Assembly: GCF_020184175.1 (NCBI RefSeq)
Contig: NC_065533.1
Coordinates: 59,930,351 to 59,994,350, forward strand
DNA from: Aphis gossypii
Lineage: Eukaryota > Arthropoda > Insecta > Hemiptera > Aphididae
Direction: 5' to 3'
Length of the DNA stretch: 64,000 bases
The position numbers and the translations under genes are program-made. This document shows, one piece after another, positions 26,506 to 37,905 of the stretch. Under the pieces are notes generated by a model. It was not told the DNA's origin. It made no database searches and saw only the letters and a list, made by a program, of their open reading frames with translations. Every line of letters starts with the position of its first letter. The first letter of the stretch is position 1.

Positions 26506-29500
26506 TTATAGTAACCTAAAGTTTACCTTTTTTAAATTATAAATGAATATATTTTGAAAATATATAGTTTCACTAGAATAATATGTATATATATAAAGTA
26601 CACTACCTACTATAAAATATGAACTATAGAATTTAGAAAACACTATTAAATGTGTCAAATAATCTGAAAACTTACAAGTATGCAAAAAGTAAAAGTAAAT
26701 GAAATATCACATTATATGTTATTTTAATCCCTCTATTTATATGAAACAGATTCCTATTATATCACTACCTAATAATTAAACTACATTAAAAATTCCATTA
26801 GTATTTTTTTTTCGGTTAAGTATATATATATACTACACAAATACGTATTCTAATTCCTCTTAGACCCACGTACATAATATTAATGATTGTTCACATAATG
26901 AAATAGTGAATTTATTTATTTTCATTATAAAATTATTTATTCAAAGACGATTTTTTTTTTTTTTTTTTATATAAAATAAATATTATTTTAACTAGAGTTT
27001 TATATCTTTATACAAGTTATGTCTAAAAATAATCATGAAATTTATACATAGAAATCTAATTTTGATGATAAATAAAATAACAATGATTCCAAGTGGAATA
27101 CTATATTAAATTGAATGTTGCTTACATAAGTCGTTAAGTCAATACTATTCTGTGATATTAAATATGTTTAAAATTATTAAAACTCATAAAATGGATAAAT
27201 ATAGAAAGATATAATATAACGTATAAATATAATCTATAGTTGTACAGAAATTGTTTTTTTGTTTAAGGTTAGCATATTTATATTACATTACGTACTTTTA
27301 TATATGTATAGTGTATACATATATATATACCTATATATTGAATTTAAATAATTTCAAGTTTAAACAAATATACTAAATAATTTTATTATTTATTTTTTAT
27401 ATTTCATATTAAATTATGTTTATAATAGGTACAGTTTACAACATTTTAATATTGTCGAAACTATGCAAATATTATAAACTTTAATTTTATAACTTTAACT
27501 ATTGTGATTTTATATATTTTATAAAGTTGTATAACTTATATTTATACTTAATAATCATACAAGTATTTATTCTTGATATTTTCGATAATAATTTCGAATA
27601 AATATTTATTTTTGATTTACACATCTACGTAACGTATTAAAGACAATAAGTAACGTATATTTATATATCATATGAAAATATATATGAATACGTCTATTTG
27701 AAACAAATCGAATTTTTATTCAAAAAATAATACGCGTCTGTGAAAAACTGAAAAAAAATGTAAGTATTAATTTATTGTTTTGATATTTCGAAGTCATTGA
27801 AGTATTTCGCTCATATTATAATCATATCAGTATTATAACACGCTAAATCTATTGTTTCGTTCGATGAAAACTTAACCATGGTTCGACTTAAAGAACCATT
27901 CTATTTGAAATCTGAGTATTTTCCATCGCTCATTATTAAACTGGAATAGTCATATTATTATACACAACTAAGCAAGGATAAAGTGGAACAATACGACGTG
28001 AATAATCATTAATCGTTTATGGAATATAAATGTATAGTATACATTGTATACCGTTCGACAGCTGCCTACACGCCAATGTACCGAAATTGCCTATACAACG
28101 CGCCGGCCAACATATATGAATTATATTATTATCATTGAAAAAATATTATATTATAACATTATTATACCCACAACTTCGAGTTGGAAAACCTTATACGTAC
28201 CATATGCGTATTATTTATTTGAAGCACCATTTGAAAGGAAAAAATTACAGTGAATTAAAATTGTAACAATATTGAATAAAATACGCTAGTAATTATAAAA
28301 ATCCAATACAACGTGTAAAATGCATTAATAATAATAAGAGTGTATATTATATTGGAATTAATGAAATAAATAATATTTTAATTTTCTAAGCGAGTCAAAA
28401 CTATATTGGAAAATTTACCCATTTTATTTATATAATTCTATCTCTCTAGTAAAATATTTCATTGTTATTTAAAATCGTACACTATATTTATTTGGTATTA
28501 TACGTTTCACAACAATATTAAATGCAGTTGATTAAACAATTTTAAGTTTGAAAAATTAATTACTAAGATAATAATTAAAAGTCTTCGGAATACCAATTTT
28601 AAGTCAGATAACACTTTACTTGGCCACCAAACTGGACACATTTTGATGAACAATATAAATTGTTACTGAATTTTATTTATGATTAATAAAATTATGAACA
28701 CAATGATATTATACCTTATATAATAACCAATCCGTTTCAAATATAACATAAAATATTCATCACGGGATTTTACCATTTTTCTGTACAACAGTTATTTAGT
28801 TAAAATAATTCTTTAAGTTTTTTTGTGCTTCCATCTAATCATTAAATGCACGAAGAAAAACAAATGATAACCATACGTTCTTATTGTTTTTAGTCCGGAA
28901 ATGTGTACTGCATGATTTTAAAATATATATTGTAATATGACTTATAAGTTATAAACATAAAATATACCTCCAACCCCTCCACCATGTCAAATTAAAAATA
29001 TCGTGTCTGTAATTATTATTGAAAACATCATGCATAAAAACATAATATTACGGGTGTTAACAAATAAATGCAAAGTCGAAAAATGCAATTAACATTCAAA
29101 ATTATACTCAAAAGTATGTTTCAGTGATTGTGGGAGTAAAAAAAAACCCATATATAAAATCAATGTTTTTAGAGCTGTATTTTAGTATTGATTTTATATA
29201 AGCTTAATAATAATAATAACACACATACACACACATTCACATATATATATAGCTTACAAATGTCGTAAAAAGCTTTTATACTTAGTTTTTATACATTAAT
29301 CTGTGTTAAACAATTTGTGTTTGTTTCGTTTTTTTTTTCATAAATTTAAACACCATTATAAAATGCAAAATGACGACCAGACGAAATACTGAATTTATTC
29401 CATGTCGGTTAAACCACAAAGGAACACGCGAATTTACGCAAAATGTGCGGGTAATTATTCCGATCATTACAACTGATTAAAAGCAACAACAAAAAAGTAG

Positions 29501-30100
29501 CTATAAAATATTTGTCCAGTGACAACTTTAAACAAATTAATTATAGTAACGGAATGAACTCTGAAATAGAATTATTACGTTTTAAAATACAGTAATGTAT
29601 ACGATAAAAATAAGAAATATAGAAGTAAAATCACCATAACGGCTTTTTGTTTTTTATTGTAAATATTATAGTAAAAAAATCTAATTATCTACAATGAAAA
29701 AAGATTCTGGATAGAGACAGTCTGCCAGTATATATTTTAAGAAATTTTGTCAAATATACACATGTTTATTAATATATAATAATTATGCACTATTAAATTT
29801 AACTTGTACACATTATGTTAATGTCATTGTATCAGTAAAATTGTAAGTAAATATTTAGATATTTTTAAATTTTTATACGTGCAACTAATGATGAATCTTG
29901 TATTATATTATCAATGTGTTTATAAGCATATGCCTATTTTGTTTCGACCGAATAGTTAATGTATTTATAATTTATTATCATTCAAAATAATTAGTAAAAA
30001 CACTAATTTGTGTGACTGTTTGATTTTGACTAAGTACAAGAAAACTAAGACTGTTATTTTGTTTAAACGAAATTCATGAATTGGTTATTCTGGTTTCCCT
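26506..30100. other. AT-rich non-coding stretch
   Basis: Very AT-rich with long T and TA runs (about 26950-26968, 27320-27330, 29240-29250). A few short open frames (for example 28044-28253) show no coding character and no similarity I recognise. Confidence 0.5.
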
Positions 30101-30109
30101 GGAATAAAT

Positions 30110-30240
30110 AATGTGTTTTATAATTTTTAACAAACCCAAATCAAATAACAGACAAATGAGTCTTACAACAAAATTTATCGATATTTTCTTAGTATATTTC
30201 TGATCAAGTGCAACACCAAGATAATTTACCGTACTAACTA
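30110..30240 (-). pseudogene. Short LINE reverse transcriptase remnant (YLGV-x-LD motif)
   Basis: On the minus strand a continuous frame includes VNYLGVALDQKYTKKISINF (about 30172-30231). The YLG-x-x-LD segment followed by a K-rich hydrophobic stretch is the conserved block after the palm in Jockey/I/R1-type reverse transcriptases. The preceding catalytic blocks are absent, and upstream residues in the same frame (a hydrophobic leader-like stretch) do not fit the family, so this is a fragment of roughly 45 residues. Chance similarity is possible because of its length. Confidence 0.45.
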
Positions 30241-30505
30241 AAAAAGTGAGTAATAAAAATAAAACACAATTTCTGTGAAAAGACATACATCGACACTTAA
30301 AAATATTAAACTCTTAAGTCTAAACCAATGTAATTATCCCCTACACTTATCACATCTGGGTCACTTTGAAGTAAGCAGCAGTAATTTTCACAACGAATCA
30401 GAAATATATAACTTTTTTTTATTCGTAATTTAATCACTGTAATATTAAAATTATTAATACGTATAATTAAATTATTCAATAAAATGTACCAAATACAGTT
30501 AGATT

Positions 30506-30530
30506 AACTTAACCTAACCTAACCTAACCT
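30506..30530. repeat. Interstitial TTAGG telomere-type repeat
   Basis: Four exact AACCT units (30511-30530) preceded by one imperfect unit. Read on the minus strand this is TTAGG, the ancestral arthropod telomere repeat, kept in aphids. It is far too short to be a telomere. It may be a chance array, a repaired break, or the tail of a telomere-associated element. Confidence 0.8.
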
Positions 30531-32499
30531 GAGTGATTCATGGGATAGTTTTTAAAGTTGGGTCAGACAATAAATCAAGGACCCACATGCTTAAAATATG
30601 AATTTATATTACCTATAAATAATGTCTTACAAAAAAAAAAAAAAAATTACTTATTTACCTACATTTGATGATACATATTTTATATTTTTAACACTTATTA
30701 AACACTTACTCATTTTAGACTTGAGCCTATTGTCTCAAAAAAAAAGTTATTCGGAAATATAAACACCTCGGAAAGCATATTGTATTGTACATCTTATTCG
30801 GTACTTTTTTAACGTGAAATATGCATAATATAATTGTGTATTTTAACAATACTGTACTTCTTGATATATTAGTTTAAAAATGGTAAACGTGGAATAGAGA
30901 CCCCTACTATAGTTATAATTTATTACACCTATAGTTCTTTGTTATTATAAACGTATAATTATAAATAATATGTTTAAACATAACATTTTGTACTTTTTTT
31001 TCTAAAACTATAATATGTATAAATTGAAATATAATAACTAATAAGTATAATCTATATGAATATTATTTAAGTTTGAAATTTTTGATTTTTTAAATGTATG
31101 GGTTCAGTATATATTTTATCTAGATCATAAAAATAAAGGTAGTAGCAGATTTTTATTTTATCATTATAGTATAGGTTAACAATTTACAATTATGATAATC
31201 TATTGGAAATTTGAAAATGGAACTATTAAAACAAAGATTTATAAAAATTATGTCATTTTTAAAGTGAGTTGTCAAAAACACAGAAAATATTTGCTATATA
31301 TACTCACATTATCGTTTAAGATAAATATAAATCCATAAAAGTTTTATGGTTAAAATTATATTTTCAAAGAATTGTCTCGACTTTTTTAATTTTATTGTAA
31401 AATTGGTAACTTAAAAATTACTAATTAATTGAATATTTTAATCATTAGACTTAAAAAATATCATTCTTACAATTGTTATATCATTTAGTAATATAATATA
31501 TAATATAATTTATTATGAGATAAAAGATGTTGAACTAAAACAATGCCATGTATACGGGTTTTATTTCTTGTTTATTATTGTATTATAATTTTTTTAAATC
31601 TTAATAATATTATATTGGTATATAAATGTTATAAATAATGTAATTTTAAAAGAATTGAAGTTACTACAGTGTTCATAATACCGTTACATATCCTTTTGAA
31701 TGGAAAATATATAGTTTAGTTATCGTTATAAAAATGATGTGTTAAACGCATAATACGTATCTAACTTTAGTCGATCTAATAACAATTAAACTAGTAAAAT
31801 GCAATGATTTTTATTCTTAATGTAAAAGGTATATGCCTTATTAGTTTTCTTATTATTTGTAAAATATTTCCTTGGTTGTACAATTTAATTTGCATATATA
31901 CTTTCAATTTGCATTTATTTCTTAATTATAGTTCATGCTATTAAAAACTCCACCATTAAATTCAAAAAGTTAACGAAGTCACAAATTAATTCAAAACTCT
32001 CAACTAGGTACTGTCAGATGCTACTATCAAGTTAATTATTAGACTTTAAATACTAGAATTTATTCTAAAGTATAATTATTTTTATTTTTTAATAATATAA
32101 AAAAAGTTACAGTCTTAAACGTCAAATAAATAAATAAATAGAAATTATTAATATGAAATAATAATTATCTCAACGATAAATAGTTAACTATACAGTCCAC
32201 ATCACAAATACGAACGACCCACCCACCTTTAAAAAAAAAAAAGAAAAAAAAAGAGAGACATAAATACAGTCACACCTTTTCGTAAAGCATTTTTTTAAGT
32301 GCTACTCACTACCCGTCTGCGCCGAAATAATTACGTAGTATAAAATAAACTGTGTAATGAAATCTATGTTTTGTAAAAAAACCCGTTTATCATAATAAAA
32401 TTTAAGTTTTACTAAAATATAATTTAAATAGATGATTTCACTGCAAATATTGACTTGAGTAACACGAATATTAAATATATAATATTATACACGCTACGA
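30531..32499. other. AT-rich non-coding stretch
   Basis: Contains a poly-A run at about 30631-30646 and generic AT-rich sequence; an A-rich segment with an AG run is seen at 32230-32258. Nothing else can be supported. Confidence 0.5.
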
Positions 32500-32850
32500 C
32501 CCAGTCCGGCCTTGTGTACTGTTAGACTTAATAATTATTGCAGATACTTCTACTTTGACTTCTTCAATCCACTTTTTCTTAGTTCTTCCTTCAGGTCTTT
32601 TCTCTTATAGTTTTCATCCTAGTATTTTAACTGTTTTGTACTCTTTTATTCTCGTTATATGCTTAACCATTGTACCCTTTGGTTCTTAATAAAGCTGGTT
32701 ACTGGTGCTTGTTCAAAAATATTGTATAGGTGTTTGTTATATTTTTTCAGTTCCTGTTGTTTTATCGATGATAGATCCACATATTTTTCTCCATACCTTT
32801 TTCTTGAAAGTCCTTAAGTTTATCTCTGCTAATTGTATTATAAGCTTTGA
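32500..32850 (-). pseudogene. LINE C-terminal remnant (post-RT GRP-x-K-x-W region)
   Basis: On the minus strand, blocks appear in family order but split over frames. FKKKVWRKICGSIIDKTTGT (about 32749-32811) is followed by KYNKHLYNIFEQAPVTSFIK and NQRVQWL, then HITRIKEYKTVKIL, a stop, and EKRPEGRTKKKWIEEVKVEV (about 32546-32604). This is the familiar tail of many insect non-LTR polyproteins: FERK-x-LRKI-x-G, a TGE-like turn, RLxWxGHxxR, and GRPxxRWxDxVxxDL. Stops and frameshifts separate the blocks, so it is dead. An antisense open frame over the same DNA (32705-32944, plus) is a by-product. Clade not assignable from this piece. Confidence 0.75.
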
Positions 32851-32984
32851 ATTGGATATTATATATTATCAGCAATGTGCCTATGTATCTATGTTAATTT
32901 ATAAATATTATGTTATCGTTTTAGGAAACGAGAAAACAGCGTAAAATGTACTGCAGTATCTGTATAATGGTGATAGGTGACCAT

Positions 32985-33060
32985 ACACGTCCCGTCTATA
33001 ACGAAATTGTCTATTTGTTGGGTATAATGTCCACTTGTCCCATTAAATATCACGTTAAAC
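32985..33060 (+). mobile_element. Possible hAT/MITE terminus (GTGACCATACACGTCCCG)
   Basis: The phrase TAGGTGACCATACACGTCCCG at about 32988 matches a widespread class of hAT-derived MITE ends (a TAGGGTGACCATACGTCCCG type known to me), followed by CACTTGTCCC as in internal parts of such elements. No opposite terminus or target duplication was found, so it is an undefined fragment. Confidence 0.35.
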
Positions 33061-34201
33061 ATACGTTTATTTTATGGCGTGATGTTTATTTAATATGGTT
33101 AGGTTAATTTTATCATTTTACTATATTATGAGCATAAAAAAATTAAATACTTGTATACAAAATAATATTTTCATAGCACTGTATTGAAATCAAAGTTAAA
33201 AATAAAAGATTTCATTAACAGAAATCACTAACAATCATAACTGTAGACTACATCTGTAATACAGCATAATAATTATTATGAAGCCACAGTTTCTCAAACT
33301 TTTAAACAAACACACATTTTTCATGACAGTTATTTTTGAAATATCTTTAAAATAAAATTAGTATACCAATAATAATTATCGAATAATTTTGTTTTTTTTT
33401 AAAAAAAATTAAGCTAAAAGTATTTTTCTGGACTTTTAATTTCATTAGCTATTATAATATGGTCCAGTTATGTTATGTTATTTTTTTTTTCTAAAGGAAT
33501 GAGGGGTTATGCATATTATGAATATTCTCAGAACTAGTAACATCTTGACATAAATCATCCCATGATGGCGTTTTTGTTACCTTATATATTTTATTGTTAT
33601 CAATCATCTTGAAAAATTTAAAAACTCTACAAAAAATATTGAAAACATGAATTTTGATTTGAATAATAAATTATAAGAATCGATAGACAAAAAATAAGAC
33701 AAAGAGAGAATTTGATAACTTTTTCCATCATGATCACGACTTTCTATGGGCACGTTAAATCTGTAAACCAATGTATTAAATCGTGTTTCATGCATTTTGA
33801 ACATATAATCAGGTATAAACTATTAAATCAACTGCTTGCTTGACATCAAATTTGTAAGAAACAGATTTGTTTAAAACAATTGTATGGACTTATTATTAAA
33901 ATATGGTAGTATTATAAACTTACAGAGAAATTACAAAATACCGAAAAGAGTATCTTTTACATTCAGAAAAAATTAATTTCATCATTCTTCAGAAATTATG
34001 ATAGGAAAATTATTATTTAGATATTGGCCAAACGCGTTCGCCGAATAATCTAATAATCCTTAAATTATATTTTCTACTTAATGGTACAGAAAACAATTTG
34101 TAATAAAATAACATAATATTGTGATTTCAATAGATGAATGAAAGCTTAGTTGGTGGTGAGAGGGCTAATACCTTGCAAGTAAAACAAACGTATATTATGT
34201 T

Positions 34202-34310
34202 AGTTCCTACACGAATAATTAACGATGTATTTAAGTTCCTACATGAATAATAAATGAGGTATTTAAATTCTTACACGAATAATTAATTACCTATATATTT
34301 AAGTTCCTCG
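34202..34310. repeat. Degenerate ~32-bp tandem repeat, about 3.3 copies
   Basis: Units begin AGTTCCTACACGAATAAT (34202), AGTTCCTACATGAATAAT (34234), AATTCTTACACGAATAAT (34266) and a partial AGTTCCT (34302). The spacings are 32, 32 and 36 bases, with a shared ATTTA at the unit ends. A short minisatellite with no coding sign. Confidence 0.85.
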
Positions 34311-35860
34311 ACAGAAATAAAAGTTCTACAACTGTCTTAAAAAATCAAAAATTAATATTTATCCTTAACAATATAAAAAATTATTATAGTTGTGAATATT
34401 ACATTATTCAATACTTGTAAAAACATTAAAAAAAATATATTTCATATTTTAACTTATAAAAATGTTATAAAAAATAAATATCATGTTAAATTGTACATAT
34501 TTAACAATATTGATCATGTAGGAATTTACATAGTATTATAATTTTTATATTATATCATTTTTTCAGCTATATAAAAAAATACACATCTAATTAGTAGAAA
34601 TTAATGTACAATTTTTTTTTAATCTATAACTTTCGTGTACTAACCTTACTATTCTTCAATAAAATAACTTTCATATCTTGAGTTTATAAAAGTAACATAA
34701 ATATAGAATGTCATAATACTATAACCAATGCATGATGTCTTCGTCACGGGTACACAATATATTTGCATAGAATCGATGATAGATTTTATTTATTTAAATA
34801 TTAATTTATCGACAAAGTGTTGTTAATTGTTATATATTGCACAAAGTTCTCCAAACTCAGATTTGTCAGTATAACATTAACAACAACAACAAAAATGAGT
34901 TTTACTGAATGAGGGTCAGAAGTCTTGTGCAAATTATAGCGTTAATTACACTGAAATTATCGAGAAATAGGTAATTTTAATGACGATAGATTCTCATCTA
35001 GTACGATGTGTTTACCGTAGAATCATCTACCAAACCACAACAGTTGCAGACAATCATATTATAAATTTATTTTGTTTAATATAATAGTAATCACTATGCG
35101 TAAAGATTTGAATGGATAATTTAACGGAACAGAATATTTTTCATCCCGAAACGTTATATTTGACTGGTTTTAACATAATATTTTATCATTTCATTTCCCG
35201 TTTTCAATTTTCTACCGAGATAATAATAAACTGAATTAATAGTCACGAGTGAAAAAACAAATTATACGCACAAAACTTTTTCTATAATTTAGAAATTTAT
35301 TACACAGTTACACTTACTACGTACTGAACACATATTTGACGTTCCGTTATTAGTCATTATAATTATCATTTGTTATCTACATATTATCGAATCGTGTATA
35401 AGTAATACGATACGCCTTGTGTTATTATCAATATCGGACAATTTATGGGAATGTAGAGTTATTGTCAAAATATCAATAGTTAGGTTAAGTTTACCTAAAT
35501 ACTTGAAACAGTAAAATAATAGTAATATTATATTTAAAAGATTGTCTAAATAAAAAATAATAATACTAGCATACTATACATATTATTCGCTTGTAACATT
35601 GAAATCTAAAATTGTATCTAAAACCCAATCGATTGCCGGATCGTCAAAAACTGTCTTAATTATATGAATTAGACCATTAAGATAAGATTCTTCTACAATT
35701 TTTAACCTATTTTACTTATATACAATTTTTTTACATTTTATTATATTTATGAAAAAAAAATGTAATTTATAGTATACATTTATAAAACTAATTATAGTAT
35801 GATTGATTATATTTATGAAAAAAAAATAATTTCTTATTAAATAATAAACTTAAAAAAAAT

Positions 35861-35874
35861 GGGGGGTGGGGGGG
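35861..35874 (+). repeat. G-rich tract
   Basis: Six Gs, a T, then seven Gs, in an A-rich neighbourhood, with another GGGG about 20 bases downstream. It might contribute to a G-quadruplex, though only two long runs are adjacent. Confidence 0.7.
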
Positions 35875-36149
35875 TAAATGTCCGAGGGGAAATTGTTCGA
35901 CTACCCAAGAGTTTACACCGAAACAATTAAGTCATAGGTATTTAGTTGTATTATACAGGAAGAGTTTGTGTATCATATTTCAGATATCACCGCAAGTGGA
36001 TTTGAAACCAATAATTAATCAGTATTAACCTCTGGTTTGGTGACAAAATCTTGTAAAATATGCACGTTTGTATAATAATAAATCCAGAATGACGACCATC
36101 ACAAATAGACTAATGTCGATTTAAATTTGTGATTAAAATATTATCGTAT

Positions 36150-36420
36150 TGAGCCACTATTTTTAAAACCACTGTCGTGGAACGTATACAGCGATATTTT
36201 AATAGATTGTGTAGAAAAGCGTCGGTCGTGTATCCCGATAGTCGAACAGTGCGACCAAAGTCGTTACAAAATTTTTCGGGTCAAGTTGATTCGAAGCCCT
36301 CCAATCACCATGACGCAGTACACGATATTATATAAAAAAAAAAAAATAGTCATCACGTAGTAGACTTGTAAAATCTCACCAGGACGACGGACCTAGGTCA
36401 TTCGAACCCGCGATATCGGT
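36150..36420 (+). other. Possible upstream untranslated exon with consensus donor
   Basis: This GC-elevated segment directly precedes the CpG island and ends at CGATATCGGT followed by GTAAGTATT from 36421, a near-perfect 5' splice site. No long open frame crosses it. If transcribed it would be an alternative or upstream non-coding first exon on the plus strand, the same strand as the donor at 37892. The upstream boundary is a guess. Confidence 0.35.
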
Positions 36421-36684
36421 GTAAGTATTATCGAAATCGTAAGATCGTTTCGGTCGTGCATAGGATTCACATCGAATAGGTCCTTGTTTACGAGAATTAA
36501 TACGCGGGTATACGTAATATATTACGACAATAATAATAATAATAATGACGTTGTGTCGGCGGGCGGAATAATAATATATTATTATCGTCCAGCTACGGGT
36601 TTCGTCGCATACGCATATATTAAATTACGTGTTACGTGTTTCAGATTATACTCTGCGGGTCCACCTGCGTTTATCATAATATTA

Positions 36685-36741
36685 TTATTATTGTTATTAT
36701 TATTTCGCGCTCAATAATAATAATAATAATAACAATAATAA
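36685..36741. repeat. ATT/AAT triplet inverted repeat at the island edge
   Basis: The left arm (36685-36704) and right arm (36722-36741) are 20-base reverse complements. They include an interrupting GTT matched by AAC, and surround a 17-base loop containing TCGCGCTC. The shared interruption suggests one arm was copied from the other rather than two independent expansions. A further AAT array lies at 36530-36545. Confidence 0.8.
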
Positions 36742-36818
36742 CACTGTCAGCGTGGTAACCGGAAAAACAATAATACTCAGCGACGGCGGAGGCGGCGGTT
36801 ATAATGATGACGATGACG

Positions 36819-36839
36819 TATATATATATATATATATAT
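36819..36839. repeat. TA dinucleotide microsatellite
   Basis: About ten TA units, sitting inside the GC-rich island just after a GATGACGATGACG stretch. Confidence 0.9.
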
Positions 36840-37299
36840 TATGTTTTATATTGTTGCGATTTTCCGCGCGCGAAATTTACGGCGGCGGCCTTGGTCGGCG
36901 TAGTAATCGGCTTATCATTCATTCACAATCCCGAAACGAGTGAAATCTATATTTCCGGCGGCGGACGCTTAAGCCCCGGCGGGGAGCGCGGCGAGGGATT
37001 TCGCGGTCCAACGGAATCTGTGTGCGTGCGTGGGTGTGTGTGTGTGTCCGCGGGGGCGTAGAGAAGTGCGTGTGACTCGTCGAGGTACGGGCGGCTGCGG
37101 CGGCGGCGGCGGAGCGATAACGGAGCGAGCGGCGCGGTAGAGCGAAACGGCACGGCGATAAAAGTCCGCCGCTGTAGGGTGTGTACGGCCCCGCGAGAGG
37201 ACGTGAGTACGGGATGGGGGGGAGCAGAAGACGGGGAAATCGCGACCCCCGGCTAAAAGTATGCGTGTGGGTTGTCCCATAACCCCGCCGCCGGATAAA

Positions 37300-37478
37300 A
37301 GCTCCCGGAGTCGGATGCAACACGCGCGCACGCACGGACACGCTCGCGACGGCATCTCTCGCTGGCTCGCGCGCCCGCGCCAAACCTATCACAGAGAGGC
37401 ACCTGTTGTAGATCGCTGGCGCGCGCGAATCCGCTACACTCACCCCCCCCGTCGGCGCACGGTTTCCGCCGGTATCGC

Positions 37479-37509
<31 letters not shown>

Positions 37510-37892
37510 ACCCCGCCGCGTATCGCCGGTAGTGGTCACCAACCCATCGCGCTCGCGACGACCGTCGTCGCGGTGACGTCGTCGGTGTCTCGCTCTCTCG
37601 GCTCGCCTCGCGGACGGCGGCACCGTTTCGCCGTTCAGTACGCCACAGGACACCAGAACATCGGCACGTCGTCGCAGAGCACCACCACCGCCGCCAAACG
37701 AGCACCGTCCCCCGCCGTCACTCCACGTCCCTGTCCTCGCCTCCTTCTCTCACACACATCCCAAGCACCGGCCGCCGCCGCCGTAATCACTGACTCTGTG
37801 ATACGATCCAGTCAAAAACACATCGCCACCACCTGCGAACGCGCCTGGAGGCTGCCGCCCGGCGACGTTGAACCATCACACTAACACCGGAG
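37300..37892 (+). other. Probable first exon, mostly or wholly untranslated
   Basis: The GC-rich island ends with CACCGGAG, then GTAAAA at 37893, followed immediately by T-rich intron-like sequence (from about 37914). This is a good plus-strand 5' splice site at a composition boundary. The only long plus frame in the exon stops (TAA at 37882-37884) eight bases before the donor and encodes low-complexity sequence, so I read the exon as 5' UTR, with the start codon in a later exon. The transcription start cannot be fixed; the coordinate given is nominal. No downstream exon of this gene could be recognised in the remaining 26 kb, so a long first intron is implied. Confidence 0.5.
37478..37500. 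repeat. 23-base poly-C run
   Basis: Uninterrupted C run (poly-G on the minus strand), with a second eight-base C run 28 bases upstream. It is a likely slippage and sequencing-error hotspot and could form G-quadruplex or i-motif structures. Any reading frame crossing it should be distrusted. Confidence 0.95.
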
Positions 37893-37905
37893 GTAAAAAA
37901 CACGC

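Larger units (their letters stand above)
33061..36149. other. AT-rich non-coding stretch
   Basis: Apart from the tandem repeat at 34202-34310 and the G-rich tract at 35861-35874, no structured feature is visible. A minus-strand 66-codon open frame (33604-33804) is unrecognised. A CACAGTTTCTCAAACTTTT phrase at about 33286 recalls hAT termini but stands alone. Confidence 0.5.
36540..37905 (+). promoter_or_regulatory. CpG island: likely promoter and first exon region
   Basis: A dramatic change from the AT-rich background: dense CpG, CGG/GCG/GGC triplets, TG and CT microsatellite-like stretches and a 23-base C run, with sharp edges near 36540 and 37900. In this kind of genome such islands mark promoters of developmentally regulated or broadly expressed genes with GC-rich 5' UTRs. 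Open frames occur in several frames on both strands (for example 37261-37884 plus and 36919-37653 minus), but all encode arginine/proline/histidine/threonine low-complexity sequence without domains, as expected of GC-rich DNA that lacks stop codons. Transcription direction is inferred to be plus from the donor at the right edge. The gene served cannot be identified from this window. Confidence 0.65.

Noticed and set aside
32501..32516. CCCAGTCCGGCCTTG as a hAT terminus
   Set aside because: It lies at the 3' end of the LINE remnant, where the minus strand still reads like its C-terminal tail, and no target duplication is seen.
32705..32944. 79-codon plus open frame
   Set aside because: It is antisense to the clear LINE C-terminal remnant on the minus strand.
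33284..33304. CAGTTTCTCAAACTTTT as a hAT terminus
   Set aside because: Resembles known ends but no partner end or 8-bp duplication could be found.
36919..37884. Long open frames on both strands of the CpG island (207 and 244 codons, among others)
   Set aside because: Overlapping frames on both strands are open because the DNA is GC-rich. The products are Arg/Pro/His/Thr low-complexity sequence with no domain, and they cross a 23-base C run that makes any frame unreliable.
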